DNA from: Lachnospiraceae bacterium
Lineage (GTDB): Bacteria; Bacillota; Clostridia; Lachnospirales; Lachnospiraceae
Reading direction: 5' to 3'
DNA length: 64,000 nucleotides
NCBI GenBank assembly: GCA_017936785.1
Contig: JAGBEV010000009.1
Location: 1 to 64,000, forward strand
Under the pieces are notes generated by a model. The model saw only the letters and a list, made by a program, of their open reading frames with translations, had not been told where the DNA came from and made no database searches. The position numbers and the translations under genes were made by a program. Shown here in pieces: positions 18,307-27,584 of the stretch (positions within the stretch are counted from its first letter, which is position 1; every line of letters starts with the position of its first letter).

Positions 18307-20851
18307 TGGATTTATAAAATGCCATCAGCATATGAGCTGTTTCTTTGGAAATCTGATTTTCGGAGAAACAGCTTTTTTCTGTTAAGGCGATCATTTCATC
18401 TATGGTGTTTTCCTGTCCGGCAATCACCTGTTTCAGAAGTATGCCCACATCTTCCGGCAGGATCAGCAGGGCATCGGGATATTTTTTGGAAAGGAGCCTG
18501 TGAAGCTTTTGATATTCATAAGCAATGCAGACATCATACATTCCTTTATGATAGGCACGTCTGCGCCTTATATAAGCCTTCACCTTGCGGAATACAAGGA
18601 TCAGAAGGGGAACCATGAGACCTGCTGCCAGCAATCCCAGAAATACTCCTATCACAGGGGAATTCTGGAATTGGAGAGAGGAAAAAATATCATTGTATTC
18701 CGGCGTACCGCCTTCTTCGCCGCCCTGTGGCGCATTTTCTCCCCCGCCGAACAGTCCTGAAAGAGCGGAAAGGAAATCTCCATAGGTGGTTTCCTCGTCA
18801 TCCTGGGAGGGCGGTGTTACTTCTACAGGCATCCAGCCAAAGCCGTCTATAAATACTTCGACCCAGGCATGGGCATCGCCATCAGTTACCTCAACCTCCA
18901 CCACATTAGGACTGCCCAGAACATTTTTCCCTTCAAAGAAATCCTCATATTCATAAGCGGCAGTCTGAGCGCGTTCAGAAATGGCAGTCTGGGTGACCAC
19001 ATATCCTTCTACATAACGTGCAGGAATGCCGTAGGAGCGGAAGAGTAAAGTGGCGGCAGAAGCAAAATGGGCGCAATAGCCTTTTTTCTGGGTCCCCAGA
19101 AAGTAGGTGACAAAGTCCTCGTCCCTGGGAGTGGTTCCCGGTGCCATATCATACTCATAGCCGGCGGTCAAAAACTGCCGGATCAATGAAATCTGTTCCG
19201 TGATGGTATCTCCTGTGCCGATTTCTTTCTGGTAGTCAATGAGCTGGGGAAGAATTTCATCGGGGATCTGTAGATAATTGTTGTAGACTTCAGTTTTGTA
19301 CAGGGAAAAATATGTATTTTGTTCTTCGTTCCTGTAAGAGGAAAAAGTGTTGCTGTTTTTTTCGTCCAGATCTGTCTGTGAAGGTGAATAGGGAATATAA
19401 TCCAGCATCATGGAAGTATCCTGGAGAAGAACTCCCTTTATGTTATTTTCATTTGAAACCGCAGCATGCTCTGACAAAGGAGAAGAATAGTAGGGGAGAT
19501 ACAAATGGCTGCCTGAAGCATCTACATTCTGGATGATCATGGTCCCCTTCATGGAAGGGACTGCACCCTCTTCCATCATGGCATTTAATGTTTCACTTTC
19601 CGTATAAGCACAATAATTGTGATAATTGCTGTAAGCAGTCATCTGCCTGTCCGGAGATTGTCCTTCCTGAGCAGTTGTATCCTGAATATAGGTATCCGGG
19701 TCTGTAAGAGCAGGATATTGGTAACCTGTGGTCATGGAACCCGGTTCCTTCCATGCCGTGCTCGTATATTCTGCACCTACAAAAGCCTTTAAATATACGG
19801 TTTCATAGGCATAGGGAACAAAGGTTACCAGCAGGTCTGTCTGATAATCGGGGCGCACGCTGCTGATACCGCCTAATCGACCGTTGCTGATGCCGCCTGT
19901 GGCATGATAGCGGTTAAAAAAACCGGCAAGTCCGTTTTGAACAAAGATTTTTACATAGGGGTCCACTGCCTTTTTCATGGAACCGGAGATGGAAGCCTCT
20001 GTTTCCGAGCGGGGGGCTGATGCACTTCCGAAAGCGGAAAAGAACAAAGAGATCACCAATGCAAAAAGGCAGAGCTGTGCCATATTCCGGGCATTGGATT
20101 TGTAAAAGACATATTGCTTTCCTTTCCGGTTGTAGGTTTTGGTGTATTCCCGCTTTTTTCCGGGGTAAATGAAATGATAATGTCCGCTGTGTTTCAGGAA
20201 GTAAATGGCAAAATAAGAGAAAAACAACATCCCCATGGAAATGGCAGAGGGATATTTGCCAATGTAAATACCCAGCTGAAGAGGCCAGAAGGTAAGGTTA
20301 AAGGTAGTACAAAAGTACATATCATTAAAGATTCCCACATTGATGAGAATGGCAAGGAATATTCCCAGAAAAACAGCTGCTGCGGTAATGGTCAGATAAC
20401 GGTCCGTAATAGTCTCTGTAGATTCCCTTGTAAACAGCATTAAAAAGTGGGAACTGTAATCTTCGTTGACAATGTTGAGCAAAGCCTGAAAACCGCTGTT
20501 AGCAAGGAGACGATAACGGATCAGCGAAGAAGTAAAAAGGACAAAGAAAACAGGATAGCCAATATTGAAAAGCCATTTCTTCAGGTGGATCATGGATAAA
20601 GCCATGGAGGACAGCAGGATGATAAGCAGTACTGCCACATAGTTGTAAGCAATGTCAAATTCCGATAAAACACCGCTGATACAGCCAAAGGAAGCCGCAA
20701 AGATCAGTAATCCCTTGATAAAACAGTGAAGCAGTGCTTCCTGACCGTCATGGACAGAATTTTCCTCCAGGATAAAACCGGAAAAAGGCGTATCCTCATG
20801 AGCATATGAAGTTTTGCTTTTTTTTCTCAGACTAAAATTAAGCAGGGACAT
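18257..20851 (-). CDS. transglutaminase-like membrane protein
   Basis: An 864-residue membrane protein. N-terminal hydrophobic helices (about 45-255) are followed by a large extracellular region with a transglutaminase-core domain: Cys near 589 (KGYCAHFASAA) and His near 660 (DAHAWVEVF). The third position is VEVTPP, where Glu replaces the usual Asp, a variant common in this family. A C-terminal helix (about 747-770) leads to a cytoplasmic tail. With DUF58 and MoxR it forms the classical moxR-DUF58-transglutaminase operon. That module is thought to assemble or modify envelope proteins, but its substrate is unknown. Confidence 0.92.
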   Translation of the reverse strand: MSLLNFSLRKKSKTSYAHEDTPFSGFILEENSVHDGQEALLHCFIKGLLIFAASFGCISGVLSEFDIAYNYVAVLLIILLSSMALSMIHLKKWLFNIGYPVFFVLFTSSLIRYRLLANSGFQALLNIVNEDYSSHFLMLFTRESTETITDRYLTITAAAVFLGIFLAILINVGIFNDMYFCTTFNLTFWPLQLGIYIGKYPSAISMGMLFFSYFAIYFLKHSGHYHFIYPGKKREYTKTYNRKGKQYVFYKSNARNMAQLCLFALVISLFFSAFGSASAPRSETEASISGSMKKAVDPYVKIFVQNGLAGFFNRYHATGGISNGRLGGISSVRPDYQTDLLVTFVPYAYETVYLKAFVGAEYTSTAWKEPGSMTTGYQYPALTDPDTYIQDTTAQEGQSPDRQMTAYSNYHNYCAYTESETLNAMMEEGAVPSMKGTMIIQNVDASGSHLYLPYYSSPLSEHAAVSNENNIKGVLLQDTSMMLDYIPYSPSQTDLDEKNSNTFSSYRNEEQNTYFSLYKTEVYNNYLQIPDEILPQLIDYQKEIGTGDTITEQISLIRQFLTAGYEYDMAPGTTPRDEDFVTYFLGTQKKGYCAHFASAATLLFRSYGIPARYVEGYVVTQTAISERAQTAAYEYEDFFEGKNVLGSPNVVEVEVTDGDAHAWVEVFIDGFGWMPVEVTPPSQDDEETTYGDFLSALSGLFGGGENAPQGGEEGGTPEYNDIFSSLQFQNSPVIGVFLGLLAAGLMVPLLILVFRKVKAYIRRRRAYHKGMYDVCIAYEYQKLHRLLSKKYPDALLILPEDVGILLKQVIAGQENTIDEMIALTEKSCFSENQISKETAHMLMAFYKSTTHAVCGSGGKQYRLH

Positions 20852-21896
20852 CCTGAACTCCTTTGTGGGTTACGTGTAACAGTGTGCCTTTTTTTAAACC
20901 GGATCTTTCATATATATCCAGGGCGAGATTTTCCGTATCATATGCCGGCTCGTAAAAGCATTCCAAAAAGGCATTTTCTAAGTCCTCGTTGGAACGAATG
21001 GTTGACATAACAAAATCTTCTTTGGATGAGGAATAGACTGCAAAGACAAAAATTTCCCCTGCCTGCAGCAGCTCCAGTGCAACAGCCCATGCTTCTTCAA
21101 TAGCAGTATCCAGAGCATTTCTAAGACCGGGCATTTCTTCACAGGCAGCTTTTGGGGGCTGAAACAATTCCATTAACAGGAAAAATTCGTTGGTGGAAGT
21201 GGCTTCGTTTTCTTTTACCATCAATTTATCGATCTTGCTGGAAAGTTTCCAGTGGATTTTCTGTAAACGGTCACCGGGGCGGTATTCCCTGATGTCTGTC
21301 ACATTAGAGGATACATTGCCGGATCTGCCGGATTCTTCAAATTCATCAAAGCCTTCACTATATAGGGCTTCATGACGTTCTTCTCTGGGAAGGGAATGGG
21401 GCAGGACGCGGATCTGAGAGGTTATGTCCAGGTCTTTTTTGAAACGGAACAGATGCAGAAAATCATAGACCTGGATCTGACTCAGGGCAGCTTCGTAAAT
21501 CCCGCATTTGGTAAGCTTTATGGGAAATATCAGTTTATTGTCGCAATGAGCCCGCAGCGACAGAATATGGGACGCTTCTTCTTTTTCTCCATAAAATAAA
21601 GAATGGAAGGAAAAAGCTGCCATTACAGAGGTGAGAGGAATCCTTGTGGGATTGTGCAGCAGCAGAAGCAGCTGGACACGTTCTCCTTTTATAGTGGAAG
21701 GGGGCTTGATGACAACAGAGGGATTCAGCCTGCCAAAACAGTATCTTGTTAAAAAGAAAGAAAAAACGGGCAGGCAGATTTCCAGAATTACCAGCAGGAA
21801 AAAGAAAACCTGCTGATAGAAGGCAGTCCAGAATATAGTGACGGCAAATACTAAAATATAAGATAAATAAGAAATAAGAAAATTTCCTCTTTTCAA
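20838..21896 (-). CDS. DUF58 domain protein (TTG start)
   Basis: A 352-residue protein with two N-terminal membrane helices and the DUF58 core (NVSSNVTDIREYRPGDRLQ followed by HWKLSSKIDKLMVKE), a von Willebrand-A-like fold. The frame is open to an ATG at 21959, but GAGGAG at 21904-21909 lies seven bases before TTG at 21896, and initiation there gives the normal N terminus (KRGNFLISYLSYI). It overlaps the transglutaminase gene by 14 bases. Confidence 0.9.
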   Translation of the reverse strand: MKRGNFLISYLSYILVFAVTIFWTAFYQQVFFFLLVILEICLPVFSFFLTRYCFGRLNPSVVIKPPSTIKGERVQLLLLLHNPTRIPLTSVMAAFSFHSLFYGEKEEASHILSLRAHCDNKLIFPIKLTKCGIYEAALSQIQVYDFLHLFRFKKDLDITSQIRVLPHSLPREERHEALYSEGFDEFEESGRSGNVSSNVTDIREYRPGDRLQKIHWKLSSKIDKLMVKENEATSTNEFFLLMELFQPPKAACEEMPGLRNALDTAIEEAWAVALELLQAGEIFVFAVYSSSKEDFVMSTIRSNEDLENAFLECFYEPAYDTENLALDIYERSGLKKGTLLHVTHKGVQDVPA

Positions 21897-21969
21897 TGAT
21901 ATACTCCTCGTGATTCTGTTATTAAAAATTTTATGAAAAGCAGTTACGCCGGGAAACAAGGACTATGTA

Positions 21970-22899
21970 TCAGGAAAGTTTTGGAATGGGAACAAGGCTT
22001 AAGGTTTCTTCCACAATATCCGCAGCATCCTTTCCTGCTGCCTTTGCTTTGGTTGAAAGGATCATCCTGTGATTGCAGACGGAATAAAGAATCTTGTGAA
22101 TATCCCCGGGAATGACAAAATCCCTGTCCTCATAGCAGGCGCGCGCCTTTGCCATTTTCAGGATGGCAATGGAGCCTCTGGGGGAAATACCCTGGGAGAG
22201 CATGTCCGTACGTCTGGTTGCTTCCGTTAAGGAAACGATATAGTCACAGATGGCATCATTTGCAAAAACGTCTGCTGCCTTCTGCTGCAGTGCACGAAGA
22301 TCGGCAACGGATAAAATGGGATTGACCTGATCGATCTGTTCCATGGAATGACCCTTTAAGATTTCCGTTGCGGACTGGTGGTCGGGATATCCCAGGCTGA
22401 GCCTTACAAAGAAACGGTCTAATTGGGAATCCGGCAGCTTCTGTGTGCCGGAGGCTCCTACGGGATTCTGGGTTGCAATGACAAAAAAGGGCGGTTCCAG
22501 ATTATAAGTGGTGCCGTCAACGCTGACCCTTTTTTCCTCCATGACTTCCAGAAGTGCTGACTGGGTCTTGGGAGAAGTACGGTTGATCTCATCGGCAAGG
22601 AACAGGTTGGTGAAAATCGCCCCTTTTCTGAAGGTGAAATCTCCGGATTTGTTGTCATACATGGAAAATCCTAGGATATCGCTGGGGAGAACATCAGGGG
22701 TAAACTGCATTCTCTTGTAGGACATTCCAAGGGAACGGCTTAATGCCACGGCAAGAGTAGTCTTGCCCACTCCGGGAATGTCTTCCAATAAAATATGTCC
22801 GCCTGCAAGCAGGGTGCATAAAACCGAATCCAGAATATCATCCTTCCCCCGAATTACCTTTTTTATTTCTTCTTTTACTGCATATAAAGATTGATTCAT
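21970..22899 (-). CDS. MoxR family AAA+ ATPase
   Basis: 309 residues with Walker A GVGKTTLA (about 41-48), Walker B LFLADEINR, and the MoxR signature SPKTQSALLEVMEE. MoxR ATPases act as chaperones for von Willebrand-A domain proteins, here the DUF58 product. GAGGATCAATC precedes the ATG. First gene of the three-gene minus-strand operon. Confidence 0.93.
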   Translation of the reverse strand: MNQSLYAVKEEIKKVIRGKDDILDSVLCTLLAGGHILLEDIPGVGKTTLAVALSRSLGMSYKRMQFTPDVLPSDILGFSMYDNKSGDFTFRKGAIFTNLFLADEINRTSPKTQSALLEVMEEKRVSVDGTTYNLEPPFFVIATQNPVGASGTQKLPDSQLDRFFVRLSLGYPDHQSATEILKGHSMEQIDQVNPILSVADLRALQQKAADVFANDAICDYIVSLTEATRRTDMLSQGISPRGSIAILKMAKARACYEDRDFVIPGDIHKILYSVCNHRMILSTKAKAAGKDAADIVEETLSLVPIPKLS

Positions 22900-22953
22900 G
22901 ATTGATCCTCACATTTTGTTTTCTTTCATTTACCAAGTTCTTTTATGATTTTT

Positions 22954-22984
22954 ATCATACAACTTAAAGTCTGCTTTCAGTCAA
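22954..22984 (-). promoter_or_regulatory. candidate promoter for the moxR operon
   Basis: On the minus strand TTGACT (22984-22979) and TATGAT (22959-22954), spaced 19 bp, which is longer than ideal. The gap 22900-23147 holds this and the divergent carA promoter only. Confidence 0.4.
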
Positions 22985-23082
22985 TGATTTATTTACTATT
23001 TTATATTTTAATGGGTAGAGGCAGCGAAAGCAATGAAAAAATATAGAATAGGCAAGGATATAGGAATTTTGGGAAGTATCGG

Positions 23083-23111
23083 TTGAACCATTTTCTGTCT
23101 TGTGCTATAAT
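23083..23111 (+). promoter_or_regulatory. carAB promoter
   Basis: TTGAAC at 23083-23088, a 17-bp spacer, and perfect TATAAT at 23106-23111. Transcription would begin near 23118, which makes the ATG at 23121 unlikely and supports ATG 23148. The leader is too short for a PyrR attenuator. Confidence 0.8.
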
Positions 23112-23147
23112 TAAGCGATTATGCGAAAGGATAAGCAGGTGACGAGA

Positions 23148-24323
23148 ATGAAGGCATTTTTAATCTTAGAAGACGGCACTGTGTTTGAAGGAATTCATAT
23201 AGGTGCGGACAAAGAAATCATCAGTGAAATCGTTTTTAATACATCCATGGCGGGATATCTGGAAGTATTGACTGACCCCTCTTATGCAGGACAGGCAGTG
23301 TGTATGACCTATCCGCTCATTGGAAATTACGGCGTATGCAGGGAGGATATGGAATCCAGAAAGCTTTGGCCCGATGCATTTATTGTCAGGGAGCTTTCCA
23401 GAATCCCAAGCAATTTCAGATGTGACGCTTCCATTCAGGAGGTGCTGGAGGAATACGGCATTCCCGGTATTGCCGGTATCGATACCAGAGCCCTTACCAA
23501 GATCCTGAGAGAAAAGGGAACCATGAACGGCTGCATCACAACAAATGAAAATTATGTGATGGAAGATGTTTTGAAACGCTTAAAGGAATATGACATGGGC
23601 AACGTGGTAGACATTGTTACCTGTGAAGAAAAATATACATTAAAAGGAACAAAAGAACTTTCTGAAAACGGACCTATATCCGGTTCGGCAAGATATACAG
23701 GAGAGAAAGAGAAGAGACCTTCTTTGGTGAGAACCTTAAACGGTGCGGGCAAAAAGGTAGCATTGCTTGATTTGGGTGCAAAAGACAATATTGCAAAATC
23801 CCTTGCGGCAAGAGGATGTGAAGTGACAGTTTATCCGGCGCGTACATCTGCAGAAGAAATCCTTGGAGATCATCCTGACGGCATTATGCTCAGCAACGGA
23901 CCGGGGGACCCGAAAGTGTGTACAGAGGTTATTGCCAACGTGCGCAGATTATATGAATCCGATACTCCGATCTTTGCGATCTGCTTAGGTCATCAGCTCA
24001 TGGCTCTTGCTACGGGAGCAGATACTTTTAAAATGAAATACGGTCACAGAGGAGGCAATCATCCTGTGAAGGATCTCGCCACCGGAAGAGTTTATATTTC
24101 CTCCCAGAATCACGGCTATGTGGTGGATATGGATAAACTGGACCCGAAGGTTGCCACCCCTGCCTTTGTCAATGTCAATGACGGAACCTGTGAAGGGCTT
24201 GCTTATACCGGCAAGAACATCTTTACGGTACAGTTCCATCCCGAAGCATGTCCGGGACCCCAGGATTCCGGGTACTTATTTGACAGATTTATTCAGATGA
24301 TGGAGGTGGAAAGAAATGCCTAA
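23148..24323 (+). CDS. carA: carbamoyl-phosphate synthase small subunit
   Basis: Glutaminase subunit that feeds ammonia to CarB for pyrimidine and arginine synthesis. The 391 residues start with the family N terminus MKAFLILEDGTVFEG. The class I amidotransferase domain shows the nucleophile in FAICLGHQLMALA and the His-Glu pair in VQFHPEACPGP. An upstream in-frame ATG (23121) lies almost at the transcription start and is rejected. carB overlaps the end by eight bases. Confidence 0.96.
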   Translation: MKAFLILEDGTVFEGIHIGADKEIISEIVFNTSMAGYLEVLTDPSYAGQAVCMTYPLIGNYGVCREDMESRKLWPDAFIVRELSRIPSNFRCDASIQEVLEEYGIPGIAGIDTRALTKILREKGTMNGCITTNENYVMEDVLKRLKEYDMGNVVDIVTCEEKYTLKGTKELSENGPISGSARYTGEKEKRPSLVRTLNGAGKKVALLDLGAKDNIAKSLAARGCEVTVYPARTSAEEILGDHPDGIMLSNGPGDPKVCTEVIANVRRLYESDTPIFAICLGHQLMALATGADTFKMKYGHRGGNHPVKDLATGRVYISSQNHGYVVDMDKLDPKVATPAFVNVNDGTCEGLAYTGKNIFTVQFHPEACPGPQDSGYLFDRFIQMMEVERNA

Positions 24324-27300
24324 GAATCCCAACGTAAAAAAAGTATTGGTAATCGGTTCCGGTCCAATTGTCATCGGACAGGCAGCAGAGTTTGACTATG
24401 CAGGTACACAGGCATGCCGTTCCTTAAAGGAAGAAGGTGTGGAGGTTGTACTGGTCAACTCCAACCCGGCTACCATCATGACAGATAAAAACATTGCGGA
24501 TAGAGTTTATATTGAGCCTCTGACCGTAAAAGTACTGGAGCAGTTGATCGAAAAAGAAAAACCTGACAGCATTCTGCCTACCCTTGGAGGACAGGCAGGA
24601 CTGAACCTGGGTATGGAATTGGAGGAAAGCGGTTTCTTAAAGAAACACAACGTACAGCTTTTGGGAACCACTGCAGCCACCATCAAAAAGGCTGAGGACC
24701 GTCAGGAATTTAAAGATACCATGGAAAAGATCGGAGAGCCCTGTGCTGCATCCCTGGTGGTAGAAAACGTAGAAGACGGTGTGGCATTTACTAATACTAT
24801 CGGTTATCCGGTAGTGCTTCGTCCTGCCTATACATTGGGCGGTTCCGGCGGCGGTATTGCCCACAATCAGGTGGAACTGGAAGAAATCCTGGAAAACGGT
24901 CTCCGTTTATCCCGTGTGGGACAGGTGCTGGTGGAACGCTGTATCGCAGGCTGGAAGGAAATCGAGTACGAGGTTATGCGTGACAGTGCAGGTAACTGTA
25001 TTACCGTATGTAACATGGAAAATATCGATCCTGTGGGCGTTCATACCGGCGATAGTATCGTAGTGGCGCCTTCCCAGACTCTGGGCGATAAAGAATACCA
25101 GATGTTAAGGACTGCGGCACTGAATATTATTGATGAATTACAGATCACAGGCGGATGTAATGTACAGTTTGCACTGCATCCTACAAGCTTTGAATATTGT
25201 GTTATAGAAGTAAACCCCCGTGTAAGCCGTTCTTCTGCCCTTGCTTCCAAGGCAACAGGATATCCCATTGCCAAGGTTGCAGCAAAGATCGCTTTAGGCT
25301 ACACACTGGATGAGATCAAAAATGCCATTACAGGCAAGACCTATGCAAGTTTTGAGCCTACTCTGGATTATTGTGTGGTAAAACTGCCCAGACTTCCGTT
25401 TGATAAGTTCATTACGGCAAAGAGAACACTGACTACCCAGATGAAGGCGACCGGCGAGGTCATGAGTATCTGCAATAACTTTGAAGGCGCTCTGATGAAA
25501 GCCCTGCGCTCTTTGGAACAGCATGTAGATTCTCTTTTAAGCTATGATTTCTCCGAGCTGAATAAGGAAGAATTATCAGACCGTTTAAAGATCGTAGATG
25601 ACCAGCGGATTTTTGTGATCGCAGAAGCGATCCGCAAAGGCATTGATTATGATACCATCCATGAGATCACAATGGTGGATCACTGGTTTATCGATAAGAT
25701 CGCTATTCTCGTGGAAATGGAGGAGGCACTTAAGAAAGGTCCGCTTACGGCAGAACTCTTAAAAGAAGCAAAGAGGATTGAATTCCCTGATAATGTGATC
25801 AGCCGCCTGACAGGAATTTCTGAAGCGGATATTAAACAGATGCGTTATGATAACGGCATTGTTGCCGCATTTAAGATGGTTGATACCTGTGCGGCAGAAT
25901 TTGCTGCGGCTACCCCTTATTATTATTCCGTATTCGGCAGTGAAAACGAAGCGGAAGAAACCCGTCCTGAAAAGAAGGTGCTGGTACTTGGTTCCGGTCC
26001 TATCCGTATCGGACAGGGTGTGGAATTCGACTATTGTTCCGTACATGCCACATGGGCATTTTCCAAAGCAGGCTATGAGACCATTATCGTCAATAATAAC
26101 CCGGAGACTGTTAGTACGGACTTTGATATTGCGGATAAATTGTATTTCGAACCGCTGACTCCTGAGGATGTGGAAAATATTGTCAGACTGGAAAAGCCTG
26201 ATGGGGCGGTAGTACAGTTCGGCGGTCAGACCGCAATTAAATTAACGGAAAGCCTGATGAAGATGGGTGTGCCGATCCTTGGAACCAAGGCGGAGGATGT
26301 AGATGCCGCAGAGGACAGGGAGTTATTTGATAAGATTTTGGAAGAAACGGAAATCCCAAGGGCAGCAGGCGGTACTGTATTTACTGCTGAGGAAGCAAAG
26401 GCAGTTGCTAACAGATTAGGTTATCCTGTACTGGTTCGTCCTTCCTATGTACTGGGCGGACAGGGCATGCAGATCGCCTTAAATGATGCTGAAATCGAAG
26501 AGTTTATGGCGGTCATTAACCAGTATGCCCAGGAACATCCGATCCTGGTTGATAAATATCTCATGGGTAAGGAGCTGGAAGTAGATGCGGTATGCGACGG
26601 AACCGATATTCTGATTCCCGGTATCATGGAGCATATTGAGAGAACAGGTGTCCATTCCGGAGACAGTATTTCCGTTTATCCTGCGCCTACCATCAGCGAT
26701 AAAGTCCGCGGGACCATTGCGGAATATTCCAGGAGGCTGGCAAAAGCCCTTCACGTTGTTGGCTTGATCAACATTCAGTTTATTGCGGTAGGAGACGAGG
26801 TTTATGTGATCGAGGTAAATCCCCGTTCTTCCAGAACCGTTCCTTATATCAGTAAAGTAACAGGTATTCCCATTGTGGATCTTGCTACAGAAGTAATCAT
26901 CGGCAAGAAGATCCGCGATCTGGGATATGAACCGGGGTTACAGCCTGCGGCAGATTATTTTGCCATCAAGATGCCTGTATTCTCCTTTGAGAAGATCAGG
27001 GGAGCGGAGATCAGCCTGGGACCGGAAATGAAATCCACCGGCGAATGTCTGGGAATTGCCCAGTCCTTTGATGAAGCTTTATATAAGGCTTTCCTTGGAG
27101 CAGGAATCGATCTGCCAAAGCACAAACAGGTTATCATTACCGTAAAAGATGCGGATAAAGGAGAGGCAATCGAGATCGGACGCCGTTTTGAAAAGCTGGG
27201 ATATACCATTTATGCTACCCGTTCCACGGCAAATGCTTTAAAAGAAGCGGGAGTGGCTGCAAGAAAGGTCAACAAGATCCAGCAGGAGTCGCCTACAGTC

Positions 27301-27513
27301 ATGGATCTTTTATTAGGTCACAAGATTGATCTGGTCATCGATACGCCTACTCAGGGGCGTGATAAATCCAGAGATGGTTTCCTGATCAGAAGGACTGCCA
27401 TTGAGACAGGCGTCAACTGTCTGACCAGTCTGGATACAGCAAGCGCACTTTTGACCAGTCTTGAAAACGGAAAGAAGGAAAAATTAAATCTGATTGATAT
27501 TGCTACAATTTAG
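24316..27513 (+). CDS. carB: carbamoyl-phosphate synthase large subunit
   Basis: Makes carbamoyl phosphate from bicarbonate, ammonia and two ATP. The 1065 residues contain two homologous halves, each opening with a VLGSGPIxIGQ-type motif (residues about 10-20 and 555-565) and carrying an ATP-grasp site, plus a C-terminal MGS-like allosteric domain (about 935-1065). Full length and normal. GGAGGTGGAAAGA precedes the ATG. Confidence 0.97.
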   Translation: MPKNPNVKKVLVIGSGPIVIGQAAEFDYAGTQACRSLKEEGVEVVLVNSNPATIMTDKNIADRVYIEPLTVKVLEQLIEKEKPDSILPTLGGQAGLNLGMELEESGFLKKHNVQLLGTTAATIKKAEDRQEFKDTMEKIGEPCAASLVVENVEDGVAFTNTIGYPVVLRPAYTLGGSGGGIAHNQVELEEILENGLRLSRVGQVLVERCIAGWKEIEYEVMRDSAGNCITVCNMENIDPVGVHTGDSIVVAPSQTLGDKEYQMLRTAALNIIDELQITGGCNVQFALHPTSFEYCVIEVNPRVSRSSALASKATGYPIAKVAAKIALGYTLDEIKNAITGKTYASFEPTLDYCVVKLPRLPFDKFITAKRTLTTQMKATGEVMSICNNFEGALMKALRSLEQHVDSLLSYDFSELNKEELSDRLKIVDDQRIFVIAEAIRKGIDYDTIHEITMVDHWFIDKIAILVEMEEALKKGPLTAELLKEAKRIEFPDNVISRLTGISEADIKQMRYDNGIVAAFKMVDTCAAEFAAATPYYYSVFGSENEAEETRPEKKVLVLGSGPIRIGQGVEFDYCSVHATWAFSKAGYETIIVNNNPETVSTDFDIADKLYFEPLTPEDVENIVRLEKPDGAVVQFGGQTAIKLTESLMKMGVPILGTKAEDVDAAEDRELFDKILEETEIPRAAGGTVFTAEEAKAVANRLGYPVLVRPSYVLGGQGMQIALNDAEIEEFMAVINQYAQEHPILVDKYLMGKELEVDAVCDGTDILIPGIMEHIERTGVHSGDSISVYPAPTISDKVRGTIAEYSRRLAKALHVVGLINIQFIAVGDEVYVIEVNPRSSRTVPYISKVTGIPIVDLATEVIIGKKIRDLGYEPGLQPAADYFAIKMPVFSFEKIRGAEISLGPEMKSTGECLGIAQSFDEALYKAFLGAGIDLPKHKQVIITVKDADKGEAIEIGRRFEKLGYTIYATRSTANALKEAGVAARKVNKIQQESPTVMDLLLGHKIDLVIDTPTQGRDKSRDGFLIRRTAIETGVNCLTSLDTASALLTSLENGKKEKLNLIDIATI

Positions 27514-27584
27514 TATTTCGCATGGATAGCAGGATGCGGATACGGGGAGCAGAGTTGAAGGATCAATCAACAGGGGATAAGGGA